Shown: in pieces, positions 54,741 to 64,000 of the stretch
Layout: every line of letters starts with the position of its first letter
Position numbering within the stretch: position 1 is the stretch's first letter
Source of the DNA: Bedellia somnulentella
Taxonomy: Eukaryota; Arthropoda; Insecta; Lepidoptera; Bedelliidae
Direction: 5' to 3'
DNA: 64,000 bases
Assembly (NCBI GenBank): GCA_963576735.1
Contig: OY755175.1
Span: 9,192,401-9,256,400, forward strand
Position numbers and translations under genes: made by a program
Notes under the pieces: model-generated
The model's database searches: none
What the model saw: only the letters and a program-made list of their open reading frames with translations
Told to the model about the DNA's origin: nothing

Positions 54741-55769
54741 TTGCCTTAGTATTAGTATATGGAAAAATACTAGTTTTCATTGAAACAAACCTATTCCAAA
54801 TTTTTTATTGATGTACAATCGCGAATTTAAAGGCTGTTTTCAATGTTAGTAAAAAAAATGTTTTTTCTTTTCCTCAAAGTCTCTATAGGTACCCTGCGTT
54901 TTGAAAATGACACCCCTCTTTTGCTCTGTTTTATATTCTACAGATAAGTTAGTAGTGAATTGTTATAATTGTGCCAGTGACAAATTGGTCAAATAAACAA
55001 AATAAATACATTTAAATTTTTCACACAACCTGTCAGACGTCCGAAGTGTAAAAAATAAATAAATAATAAATATAATATAATAATAATAATAATAAAGCAT
55101 GTATAAAAGATTCATTAAACTAGAAGAAGCTAGATAAGTTAGCCAGGGTCGTACAAATCCAACAAAATTAATAGTTTCTGCCTGCTCCGATAGGAACTAA
55201 TCTCGTGAGTTTACGCAAATAGGTTTGTATCATTTTCTTTTAATTTTTTTTTTTATTTTGATAGAGAAAATCTTGAAATTATTATTTTTATTGAATTATT
55301 TATCTTTAATTAATGATGAAATAAATATTTGTTAGATAAAATGTGGCACGTTTAAGAGTTTTTTGTGTTTTGTTTCAAGACCTTTTTTTTCTGAAATATT
55401 AGACTTTTTTAAGTTTGCCTTATGTTTGTTTATAATAAGTCGTGATTATAAGATAAGATTTTTGCGGTCTGTTCAAAGTAAAGTCAAACTTTTTCTTACA
55501 AATTCATTACGGAAATTCTTGGCCAAACACGAACTCGCTTTAAGAAAAAAAACTTTTTCCAACTGTCATAATTTGACATAAAACCGTCAAAATTCTGTCA
55601 CATGTCACTAAACGTCACAATGCAAACTTAATAGAACTTTTTAATGGGTATTCACAATCTTTTTAAGATGTATCTTAGGTGTATGTCTCTGGTAGGGTGA
55701 TCCAAATTTGACGTTTTAGCCCAGTTTCTTGCTCATTCGGTCATTGAGTTGAATGATTTTTAATCCAGT
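54741..55769. other. AT-rich; RTE tail trace near 55.2 kb
   Basis: 'atagtttctgcctgctccga' and taggaactaatctcgtgag (55168-55206) are another RTE 3' end on the plus strand. aataataataataataataa lies at 55078-55095. The rest is not recognised. Confidence 0.45.
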
Positions 55770-56034
55770 TGTAAGCTACTGAAGCTAGTTCCGGGATCAC
55801 CCAAATCAAAGTCCAAAATATATCACAAAAACGTTTATTCGATTTTGGAAACACACAAAAGACTTCGCCGTACAACCGTTAGATGCAGACTGACATAGCA
55901 AAACTACCTGACATTTAACATTAAAAATACATAACACCCACAAAATTTATAAAAATGACAGATACATTATACGTTCATAAAATTCAAATTTAAAAAACTA
56001 AAACTAACGCTAAAGCGCGCCGCCATCGCTTACA
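55770..56034 (-). repeat. 3' LTR of BEL/Pao element (265 bp)
   Basis: Read on plus it runs TGTAAGCTACTGAAG to CGCTTACA, with TGT...ACA ends. On the minus strand it holds a TATA-like tataaattttg and an AATAAA signal (55839-55834). Confidence 0.9.
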
Positions 56035-56048
56035 TTCCCCACCCCAGT
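56035..56048 (-). promoter_or_regulatory. Polypurine tract
   Basis: On the minus strand actggggtggggaa immediately precedes the LTR. This is the expected primer for plus-strand DNA synthesis, only a few bases after the stop codon. Confidence 0.7.
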
Positions 56049-56052
56049 GCTA

Positions 56053-59000
56053 TCAGCACGAATCACCAACAGAAATAGGTGCGATGCGTGTCGCGGCGCG
56101 CAGCAGGAGACCACTCGCCGTGCGCACTTCCACCACTCTCACCCGACCATCCTTACCTGGGAATACTCGCGCTATGAGCCCCTTGGGCCAAGAGCACCTG
56201 GGACTGTTAGGATCGACAACTAAAACCAGGTTACCTACCTCAAGTGGTTTCTCCTCGCTGTTCCATTTTTGACGGGGAAGTAATGTGGGTAAATACTCTT
56301 TGACCCATCTGGACCAAAACATATCAGCTAATCTTTGAGCTGATCGCCACCTTTTTCGTAAAGAAAGATCACCGTCATCATATTTTCCAATTGTGGGTCC
56401 ACTGACGGAGGTTCCAATCAAAAAATGGTTTGGTGTAATCGACTCTGGGCAGCTAGGATCATCTGTATTTACGTAAGTCAATGGTCTGCTGTTGATAATA
56501 GACTCCACTTCAGCCAACAATGTTGCAAGTGTATCAGGGTGCGGAGAACGTTCCTTTAAAATTACACGTAGCGATGTTTTTACCCCTCGTATCATCCTCT
56601 CGTATACCCCACCCCAGTGTGGGCTTCCTGGGGGTGAAAAGACCCAATCAGATCCATTGTTTAGACCTTCATCCCTCAAAGAAGTATTATCTAAATCTAG
56701 AAAAGACTTTCTTAGTTCCTTTTCAGCCCCTCTCAAATTAGTTCCATTATCAGAATAAAAGAAACGAGGCCACCCTCTACGCGCCGCCATACGTCGTAAC
56801 GCCATAATTAAGTCATCTGTAGTAAGAGATGAAACTGTTTCCAAATGAATCGCACGTACCGTCATACAAGTAAATAGAACACCATAGCGTTTCTCTTTCC
56901 TTCTACCAATAGTGACCTCCATGGGGCCAAACAAATCAATACCGCAGTGAGTGAAGGGGCGCTGATGATGAGCTACTCTCGCAGCAGGTAAGTCACCCAT
57001 TCTGGGTACCTGAGGAGTACACTTACGTATTCTACATAACATACATTTTGATATAACATTTTTAACAGTCGGCCTTAGTTTAATAATCCAATATTTTTGT
57101 CTAAGCTGATTAACAACAGTTTCTTGGTTACAATGCGCAGCTTTTCTATGGTAGTGGGACACAATAAGTTTAGTTAAACAATGACGTCCATCCAAAATGA
57201 TGGGATTTTTTACTTGAATATCAACTTCTGCGTTTTTTATTCGACCATCTACACGCATTATCTCATTTCCATCCAAAAAAGGTGATAAAATTCGCAACTT
57301 GCTCGAACGAGGCAAACAACGCTTGTCCTTTATAACATTCAAATCATTTTCAAATGATTGTTGTTGCGCATATCTTAGTAGCAAATGTTCAGCTTGCTCG
57401 AGAATAGCAGAATCCAATTTTACACTTTGTTTTTTACATTTAGCAATAAATAATAAAACCATAGCAGTACTTCTGACTAAGCGCAACCACGATGAAAATC
57501 GACACACATCTGGTATAGGAAAATTATTAGCCGGTAACGGGGATGACTGTGTCACTAAAATATTATCACAATATTTACCTTTTGTTTCGATTACGTCTCT
57601 TGGCCATAAACTTTCCTCTAAATGCAAAAACTCGGGACCGCTAAACCATCTTGTTTTAAATATATTCATCTCAAACGACTCTCTTGTAGCCAAATCAGCT
57701 ATATTACATTTGGTGGGAACATAACGCCATTCCTTAATAGAGGTACACTCGTCGATTTCCCCTAATCGGTTGGCTTCAAACGTATTATATGTTCGTTCAT
57801 TGTTACGGATCCAGTGAAGTACCGTGGTCGAGTCACACCATAGGAATTTTTGTTGCGGTTTTAGTCTATGTTCCTCTATTAATGTTTTTCCTAATCGTGC
57901 TGCCAGTAAAGCAGCCTGAAGTTCCGCTCGCGGCATTGTTAGGGGTTTAACAGGCATTACTCTACTTTTACTTGCAATAAACGAAACATATATCTTTCCG
58001 TTACTGTCTACCCAACGCCAATAGGCTACAGCAGCCATCGCTTTACTAGACGCATCACTAAAAATATGTAATTGTAACCTGTTATACTGCGTATTCCTAG
58101 CCGCTGCTACGCCATCGTCGTAGGCGCTCGTAGCCTCCTGCGTAGCATCGTGCATCGTAGGCTCGAACGTCGCGGTAGCTCTGCCAATAGTAGCTATCTC
58201 GCTCTCTCTCGTAACATCGCCCATCATCATATTCATATGATATCTTGGAATTCGAACATTTCCCATTTCTTTAAGTAGGTCGAGCCACTGACACCATTTT
58301 CCATATATTTCATCTGGTATGTCTTCGTCCCAACCGACCTTGAGTCTCCATGTATCCTGTAACATTATACGACCTTGGACAGTAAATGGGGTCAAAAAAC
58401 CAAGTACGTCGAATACTGACATAATTACACGTAACATAACGCGTTTATTCGGTCGTTGTTTTCCAGAGATGATACTCTGTGGGATGCGTTTTAAAGATAA
58501 ATCAAAACCTAATAGATCATCCTTTGGATACCAAATCATACCCAATATTCTTTCAGAAATACTACCTTCTATATTAAATTTGCATATTGAATTACCCCAA
58601 GTCTTTTTAGGCACGCTGTTTAATACGGCAGCGCTATTACTTATCCAATTTCTTATCTCAAAATTGCCCTCTTTATGAATTAATGATATATTTTTTACCA
58701 TCTCTATTGCAGTTAACTCGTTCGGTAAACTCTGAATATAATCATCCATGTAATGATAATTACATATTGCATCAACCACATGCGGCATGGATGATGAATA
58801 GCGTGAGCCATTTTTATTTTTAATATACTGTGCAATAAAGGGAGAACAGTTAGCTCCAAAAATTAATGAATTCATAACATACGTTTTAGGTGTATCACAG
58901 CTGTTGCTACTCCAAAGAAATCTCAGGGCATGCTGGTCCTCCTTTCGTATCTTCACCCTGAGAAACATATCCTTTATATCCCCTGTTACAGCGACCCTGT

Positions 59001-61665
59001 CTTCCCTGAAACGAAGCATAATACCAAATAGTGATGATAAAAGGTCTGGTCCTGTCAGAAGATAATCATTCAAACTATATCCTTTACTTTTAGCTGCGGC
59101 GTCAAATACCAAACGTAGCTTCTCCTTATTTGGGTTATCAACCCCAAAATGCGGCAAATACCAAATCTTAGACCCCGCAACTGTTTCATTGTTTCCTACT
59201 ATTGACGCATAATTATTTTCTAATAAGTGACTGATTCTCTCATTATATCTTGTAGCAAACTTCGGATCCTTATTCATTTTATTGTGAATATTCCTTAACC
59301 TATTCAACGCAACAGGGTAAGAATCAGTTAGCTCACAATTTTCATTTTTCCACGGCAAACCAACATACCACTCACCATTAACGAGCACAGAAGTCTTGTC
59401 CAAGATAGCCACGGCGCGAGCATCATTTGCGTTCTCGCGAGATTTACATGATATACCCATTGAGTCCAAAGCGAAGGATTGTTTTACCTCATTGTACATC
59501 TCACGTAATAATTGCTCCTCGAGGTTTGGATGGCTGTCGTTTTGAGTGACAAAAGTGGCAGAATTGTCATATGTAAAAAATGACCACTCACCTGCTGCGC
59601 ACCGCGGAACACGTACCACACCATGTAAACACCACCCTAGGGGAGTAAGCGTAGCGGACGGCTCGTTAGATCTACCTAATTGTATTTTCATTGGCGACAT
59701 TAAATGATAGTTGTCCTGCCCTATTAGTATTTCAGGTTTTATGTTTGAACTTATAAACTCTGAACGCAAACCTTTTAAATGAGTATACTTATTTATATCT
59801 ACACACGAAATATCCTGGTAAGGTAAATTCAACTGATCAATACTCTGAGCTACAATATTATGAACTCTATTATCCTTGCCAGAAAGCTTAAAATTCAAAA
59901 CAGTTGTACTACATTTTAGTTCGTTATCACACCATGCACCGCTCACTCGTAATGTTTTTTGTTTACCACATAAATTCAGACGATTTGCTAGTTCACTACT
60001 AATTAATGTCACCGTGGACCCGTCGTCGAGCAAAGCCGTAGTATCCACATAGCCATTTTTGCCATATATACGAATAGGCAGCACTTTTAACAACACTTTC
60101 ACTGGCGCGTTCGTGTTTACATGGGAAACAGTTTGTATTTCGGAGCTACTGGCGTTCGCGCTCGTACAAGATGGAGTGCGCGCTGCCGCCGCCGCCGTCG
60201 ACACTGCCTGCTGTTGTCCGCTGTCTTGCAATGTCAAGGTCGCCCGGTTTTTATCTTCGGCGAAATGTAATAACTGGTGATGTTCTCGACCGCACCCATC
60301 CTTGTCGCACACGGGAGCTGAACATGTATCGCGGCTGTGTCGAGCAGCTATACATTTATAACACAAGCCATTACGTTTCACAAACTGCCATTTAGTCTTT
60401 CGCATGGCCTTTTTAAACTGTTTACATTCTGATATTTTATGTTTAGCTTTTCGACAGAATAAACATAAACTGGAAGTGTCCGTATGCATCAAGAATGTTT
60501 TATTTTGCAGAGGTTTTTCGATGTTTATTGTACTGGCCGTAGCTGATATTTTCACTGCTTCTCGCGTTAAAAACTCTGACAAAATGACCAAGCGTGACTC
60601 ATTGCTTTGCATGATACGATCATAACTGTAATCCGACCATTTTGAAATTAACACAGCGGGTAGTTTTGACAAAATAATAGAAGTAATAGAGTTACCTCGT
60701 AAATATTCGTCCCTCTGAACCGCTTTCACTGCTTCCACAAAATTCTTTATTTTCACTGAGAAACTAATTACTTCTTTATGATATTCGTTAGGCAGTGGTG
60801 TTAATTTTTTTATGTCATACATTATTCTTTTTATTATACAGTCAGGATTACCGAAACGAAGCTCCAAAGTATCCATAACTATTTCTGGCGATGTAGCACA
60901 GATAAATAAGCCACTGACCGCATCTTTTGCCGCACCTCGAAGACATCTCTTCAATCGCCCCAAGTTTTCAGCCTCCGTATATCTGCATAAGTGGGTAGAA
61001 TCTTCATAGGTTTTTTTAAAATAAAGCCACTCCATCGAATCGCCCGAAAAGTCGGGTAAATCTCTTGATGTACTCAATCGACCAAGTAAATGACCGTTAG
61101 GTACATTATTCGCTGCAACCGACTTGGTAATATCCTTCAGCGCGCTAGTCAATTGCTGTATGGTGTAGTTGACATCAAATGTCGCCGCCGCGTCTTGTGC
61201 CGGGGGCCCGGGTAAACCATGGGAGACGCGCGGTCGTTCTACCGCCATACTTTTTGACAAATTGTCGTCCGGGTTTTCTTCATGCTCGGAGACCTTCTGA
61301 CGTGACCTAGTGTAACTAGCCTGATTCTCCAACCAATTATCCAAGTCGCCTTCTTTTTGTGGACTGTAATAACTTTTTTCCTCGAGTTCTGCATCTGCCA
61401 TTGCCATTTGAACTTGAGCCTCCTTATCAATCAGGTCCATCTCGATGGCCGCCTTCTTGGTCGCTGCCTCCAACAGCACCTGCTTCTTCCGTAATTCCAC
61501 GGAAGCCGATGACCTCTTTGTCGAAGCTCTACTGCTACCACAGGACAGTTTATGACGTAGATAACCTGCAGCAAGGTCTTCCTCCTGCTTTTCCGTACGC
61601 CTCGCAGCACGCTCCTCTCGGGCACTCATTTTCTTCTGTGGCGGAGTATCAAAAAGATTTGGCAT
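56053..61665 (-). CDS. BEL/Pao Gag-Pol polyprotein
   Basis: Uninterrupted frame; the longest version (1890 codons from 61725) begins inside the LTR, so the Met at 61665, just after the primer site, is the likelier start (1870 aa). In the 1890 numbering, the domains are as follows. Coiled-coil basic N-terminus: AREERAARRTEKQEEDL. DUF1759-type Gag: LPDFSGDSMEWLYFKK, about 222. Zinc knuckles: CLFCRKAKHKISEC and CYKCIAARH, about 425-470. Protease: ALLDDGSTVTLIS, about 565. RT: RLVFDAAAKSKGYSLND (about 885), FGANCSPFIAQYIKN, and YHYMDDYIQ (about 990). RNase H: LHIFSDASSKA, MPRAELQAAL and WCDSTTVLHW. Integrase: His/Cys finger HYHRKAAHC...CMLC, then CGIDLFGP, FYSDNGTN and GGVYERM as the Asp-Asp-Glu set. 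DUF5641-like tail: LEVGNLVLVVDPN. All catalytic motifs are present, so the product could be active. Confidence 0.9.
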   Translation of the reverse strand: MPNLFDTPPQKKMSAREERAARRTEKQEEDLAAGYLRHKLSCGSSRASTKRSSASVELRKKQVLLEAATKKAAIEMDLIDKEAQVQMAMADAELEEKSYYSPQKEGDLDNWLENQASYTRSRQKVSEHEENPDDNLSKSMAVERPRVSHGLPGPPAQDAAATFDVNYTIQQLTSALKDITKSVAANNVPNGHLLGRLSTSRDLPDFSGDSMEWLYFKKTYEDSTHLCRYTEAENLGRLKRCLRGAAKDAVSGLFICATSPEIVMDTLELRFGNPDCIIKRIMYDIKKLTPLPNEYHKEVISFSVKIKNFVEAVKAVQRDEYLRGNSITSIILSKLPAVLISKWSDYSYDRIMQSNESRLVILSEFLTREAVKISATASTINIEKPLQNKTFLMHTDTSSLCLFCRKAKHKISECKQFKKAMRKTKWQFVKRNGLCYKCIAARHSRDTCSAPVCDKDGCGREHHQLLHFAEDKNRATLTLQDSGQQQAVSTAAAAARTPSCTSANASSSEIQTVSHVNTNAPVKVLLKVLPIRIYGKNGYVDTTALLDDGSTVTLISSELANRLNLCGKQKTLRVSGAWCDNELKCSTTVLNFKLSGKDNRVHNIVAQSIDQLNLPYQDISCVDINKYTHLKGLRSEFISSNIKPEILIGQDNYHLMSPMKIQLGRSNEPSATLTPLGWCLHGVVRVPRCAAGEWSFFTYDNSATFVTQNDSHPNLEEQLLREMYNEVKQSFALDSMGISCKSRENANDARAVAILDKTSVLVNGEWYVGLPWKNENCELTDSYPVALNRLRNIHNKMNKDPKFATRYNERISHLLENNYASIVGNNETVAGSKIWYLPHFGVDNPNKEKLRLVFDAAAKSKGYSLNDYLLTGPDLLSSLFGIMLRFREDRVAVTGDIKDMFLRVKIRKEDQHALRFLWSSNSCDTPKTYVMNSLIFGANCSPFIAQYIKNKNGSRYSSSMPHVVDAICNYHYMDDYIQSLPNELTAIEMVKNISLIHKEGNFEIRNWISNSAAVLNSVPKKTWGNSICKFNIEGSISERILGMIWYPKDDLLGFDLSLKRIPQSIISGKQRPNKRVMLRVIMSVFDVLGFLTPFTVQGRIMLQDTWRLKVGWDEDIPDEIYGKWCQWLDLLKEMGNVRIPRYHMNMMMGDVTRESEIATIGRATATFEPTMHDATQEATSAYDDGVAAARNTQYNRLQLHIFSDASSKAMAAVAYWRWVDSNGKIYVSFIASKSRVMPVKPLTMPRAELQAALLAARLGKTLIEEHRLKPQQKFLWCDSTTVLHWIRNNERTYNTFEANRLGEIDECTSIKEWRYVPTKCNIADLATRESFEMNIFKTRWFSGPEFLHLEESLWPRDVIETKGKYCDNILVTQSSPLPANNFPIPDVCRFSSWLRLVRSTAMVLLFIAKCKKQSVKLDSAILEQAEHLLLRYAQQQSFENDLNVIKDKRCLPRSSKLRILSPFLDGNEIMRVDGRIKNAEVDIQVKNPIILDGRHCLTKLIVSHYHRKAAHCNQETVVNQLRQKYWIIKLRPTVKNVISKCMLCRIRKCTPQVPRMGDLPAARVAHHQRPFTHCGIDLFGPMEVTIGRRKEKRYGVLFTCMTVRAIHLETVSSLTTDDLIMALRRMAARRGWPRFFYSDNGTNLRGAEKELRKSFLDLDNTSLRDEGLNNGSDWVFSPPGSPHWGGVYERMIRGVKTSLRVILKERSPHPDTLATLLAEVESIINSRPLTYVNTDDPSCPESITPNHFLIGTSVSGPTIGKYDDGDLSLRKRWRSAQRLADMFWSRWVKEYLPTLLPRQKWNSEEKPLEVGNLVLVVDPNSPRCSWPKGLIARVFPGKDGRVRVVEVRTASGLLLRAATRIAPISVGDSC

Positions 61666-61685
61666 GATCCGGCTCGAATGACCAA
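61665..61685 (-). promoter_or_regulatory. Primer binding site, tRNA-Tyr-like
   Basis: On the minus strand TTGGTCATTCGAGCCGGATC follows the 5' LTR. Its complement from the CCA (atccggctcgaatgacca) agrees with the 3' end of insect tRNA-Tyr as I recall it (atccggctcgaaggacca) at 17 of 18 bases. Confidence 0.6.
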
Positions 61686-61949
61686 TGTAAGCTACTGAAG
61701 CTAGTTCCGGGATCACCCAAATCAAAGTCCAAAATATATCACAAAACGTTTATTCGATTTTGGAAACACACAAAAGACTTCGCCGTACAACCGTTAGATG
61801 CAGACTGACATAGCAAAACTACCTGACATTTAACATTAAAAATACATAACACCCACAAAATTTATAAAAATGACAGATACATTATACGTTCATAAAATTC
61901 AAATTTAAAAAACTAAAACTAACGCTAAAGCGCGCCGCCATCGCTTACA
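61686..61949 (-). repeat. 5' LTR of BEL/Pao element (264 bp)
   Basis: The same sequence as 55770-56034 except one fewer A in the run after 'tatatcaca'. It is the promoter side of the minus-strand element. Confidence 0.9.
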
Positions 61950-61953
61950 CAGT

Positions 61954-63355
61954 ATTGCCATTTTTATTCTAATATTGATATTGCAAATACCTACCACTTT
62001 ATTTATTATGTACCCTATGCTCTTAATCTAGAATCATCCCCGATTTTGTAACTAGATCTCAATTATTTCTTCAAAATTTAATTGTAAATGATTTAAAATA
62101 TGTTTCCAATGTTTACCAAGTATGAATTGTCAGGTAATTAAATAAATTATATTTAAATTGAGCCAAACAGGCTGCTTGTAAATATACCTAAAGCTAAAAA
62201 GAAAAAAAATAGAAGAAAGATAATTTTTGGAAAATAACAATAAGCATGACATAATTAGTTGGGATTCGCGATAATGGGATTTCATTATTATTTTTTCTTT
62301 AATTTTATGTTCTTCCCAAAATATAAATAACTCTTAACTTAGTCTTTACTTAACCATTGATTAAATACCTTCAAGATCTAATTGTTTAATAATTTCATTC
62401 TTTATACATATTTTTTTTTTTCGCTTTAATGATAAAAATCCTTACAACTAAAATTCACATGCGAGACTAAATCATGCTGTTTGTGGCGAAATTGCTGAAA
62501 AAATATTCGGCAGATACCGCCAATAACAAAAAAAATAAAAAAAACAATAAACAAACAAAAAAATTATAATAAGTCAATTTTCATTTTCATTATTGCATAT
62601 TTTGAAAACTAATGAATAAATTTCTTATACCGAATAATAATTAATTTAACGGACTGGTTAATATCAAACATTATTTGTTTGCGGAACTATTCGTACGATA
62701 CGAACTTAACGATGAATATGCTATCAGTGATTTTGGTACCAATTATTCGTGACGATGAAGCTTAATTAAAGTTTTCAAACTGGAACATTCATATGGTGTC
62801 TCTATTTTATAAGAATTCCTTGCGGAAGATATCAACCAACTGAAAATTACCCAAGAATATACATTTATATTTCAAATCATGTAGGAGAAGCTAACAAATA
62901 ATAAAGCGTATATTTATCATACCAAAACTTGTATTAAAAGTTCTTTGCTCGTCTTAGTGATTATACTTTAGTTACAAATATATAATAAATAATATGTTCT
63001 TGATACTTGTTTCTTTATTAATTTACCAGTAGACCATTTCGGATTTGCACGAGTATTGTTATACTTTGAATATACGCCTGTGTTTCTTAGGGCCAATATT
63101 TACTGGCATGAAAACTGTGATAATTTAATTAGGAATAACTTTTTTAGAGGGCTAACGGCAACGTTAATAACTATAAAACGAAAAGCTTAACTGTTTTCGC
63201 TTAGACTTTATATAGTCGTTACCTAGCATAATTTACAATGCATACGTTTAGTATATAGGCAACCTATAATGTTTTCGGTTTTCGTAGTGTGGCCGCACAT
63301 GATCCTGACTTTTATTTTACCCTAAGCCTATTAATATATACATATATAATATATA
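61954..63355. other. AT-rich, nothing recognised
   Basis: Includes runs of a/t such as 62400-62420 and tatatacatatataatatat near 63335. No frame, TIR or tRNA box. Confidence 0.5.
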
Positions 63356-63360
63356 TACAA

Positions 63361-64000
63361 AGAGGGTGAATGTGGATAAAACAAAAACTATGGTTTTTTG
63401 AGAGAGAGGTGAATATGACCGAATGCGTGATTGAGATTAATGGTAAGAAAGTGGAACAAGTGAAAGAGTTTGTATATTTGGGAAGTTTGTTTACTAGGGA
63501 TGGAAAGTGTGATGAAGATATCGAGAGAAGAGTGAAAAAGGGTAATGCGGTAAATGGAGCACTGGATAGTCTAATGTCTAGTCAGTCGGTGTCTGCAAAG
63601 GCCCGAATGGCTGTGCATGATGCTGTCCTCGTTCCTACGCTTATGTATGGCAGTGAATGTTGGGTGTGGCAGAAGAAGCATGAAAGTAGAGTGAATGCAG
63701 TAGAAATGAGATCCCTCAGAAAAGTGTGTAATGTAAGGTTATGTGATCGTGTGAGGAATGATGTGATTCGTGAAAGGTGTGGTGTAAAAGATGATATTGT
63801 AAGAAAGATAGAAAAAGGAATGTTGAGATGGTTTGGGCACATAGAGAGGTTGGATGACAGTAAATTGGTGAAAGAGATATATAGAGCCAATGTGGAAGGT
63901 AATGTTAGTAGAGGACGACCGCGGAGGACACATTTGGATCAAATAGAACATGTGCTCAAAAAGGCAGGTGTCCGCAGTATGAAGAATAAAAGAGCATGTA
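63361..64000 (+). pseudogene. RTE-clade LINE reverse transcriptase, C-terminal part, runs off window
   Basis: From the ATG at 63415 the frame is open to the window end (195 codons): EINGKKVEQVKEFVYLGSLF, then an 'ECWVWQKKHESRVNAVEMR'-type stretch, then LRWFGHIERLDDSK and SRGRPRRTHLDQIEHV. These are the RT thumb and C-terminal motifs of RTE elements. Just upstream, 'VNVDKTKTMVF'-like codons lie in another frame; the run of six T at about 63392-63397 is the likely site of a one-base frameshift. The catalytic YADD region is missing, so the copy is 5'-truncated. It has no stop within the window. Confidence 0.75.

Larger units (their letters stand above)
55766..61953 (-). mobile_element. Complete BEL/Pao LTR retrotransposon, 6.18 kb
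   Basis: Two directly repeated LTRs, minus-strand primer site and polypurine tract, one intact polyprotein, and cagt at 55766-55769 and 61950-61953 as a 4 bp target duplication. The LTRs differ by a single A in an A run by eye, so the insertion is recent. No env-like frame. Confidence 0.9.

Noticed and set aside
57299..57724. 141-codon plus-strand frame
   Set aside because: Antisense shadow of the BEL/Pao polyprotein.

Overview
The window looks like AT-rich intergenic DNA from an insect, most likely a moth or butterfly. No host gene with a recognisable exon structure, rRNA gene or working tRNA gene was found. The lepidopteran assignment rests on repeat types: two abundant tRNA-derived SINE families, short Helitrons with a CTAG end, GGGTTCCGTA-type repeats, the short repeat whose 3' part reads like 'ataaatccctagaaggggta', RTE and Jockey-like LINE tails, and BEL/Pao retrotransposons. 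This is recognition by eye; no database search was run.

Layout. 1-704: end of a PIF/Harbinger-like DNA transposon with a MADF-domain exon and a CpG-rich end. 1.1-3.3 kb: two LINE or retroelement C-terminal remnants, then a TATATCGTTC-type satellite. 3.3-9.2 kb: SINEs, a Jockey-like LINE remnant, a PIF/Harbinger MITE with TAA duplications, an RTE tail, and a small TIR element with a second MADF exon. 9.2-26.2 kb: mostly AT-rich sequence with Helitrons, foldbacks, one PIF/Harbinger derivative with a transposase fragment, and SINE-B. 26.2-33.4 kb: a nested complex made of a decayed BEL/Pao element (gag and protease kept, reverse transcriptase lost) between inverted LTR-like copies; one copy is split by a 2.8 kb LINE with an intact RT-RNase H frame. 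34.0-36.3 kb: an old tandem duplication. 36.8-55.7 kb: SINEs, Helitrons, two hAT-like remnants, a GC-rich retroposed insert, and a CR1-like LINE inside a SINE. 55.77-61.95 kb: a complete, apparently young BEL/Pao element on the minus strand with 264-265 bp LTRs, tRNA-Tyr-like primer site, polypurine tract and one uninterrupted polyprotein. 63.4-64.0 kb: an RTE-clade fragment running off the window.

The genes do not form a host pathway. They are gag, protease, reverse transcriptase, RNase H, integrase and DNA-transposase fragments of mobile elements at different ages. Only the 56.0-61.7 kb BEL/Pao element looks potentially autonomous. The 30.4 kb LINE has an intact but 5'-truncated frame; the rest are broken or non-autonomous. 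Target-site duplications for many insertions allow the nesting order to be read. The most unusual points are the inverted LTR arrangement, the two MADF-bearing TIR elements, the foldback inside a Helitron, and the GC-rich insert at 40.5 kb.
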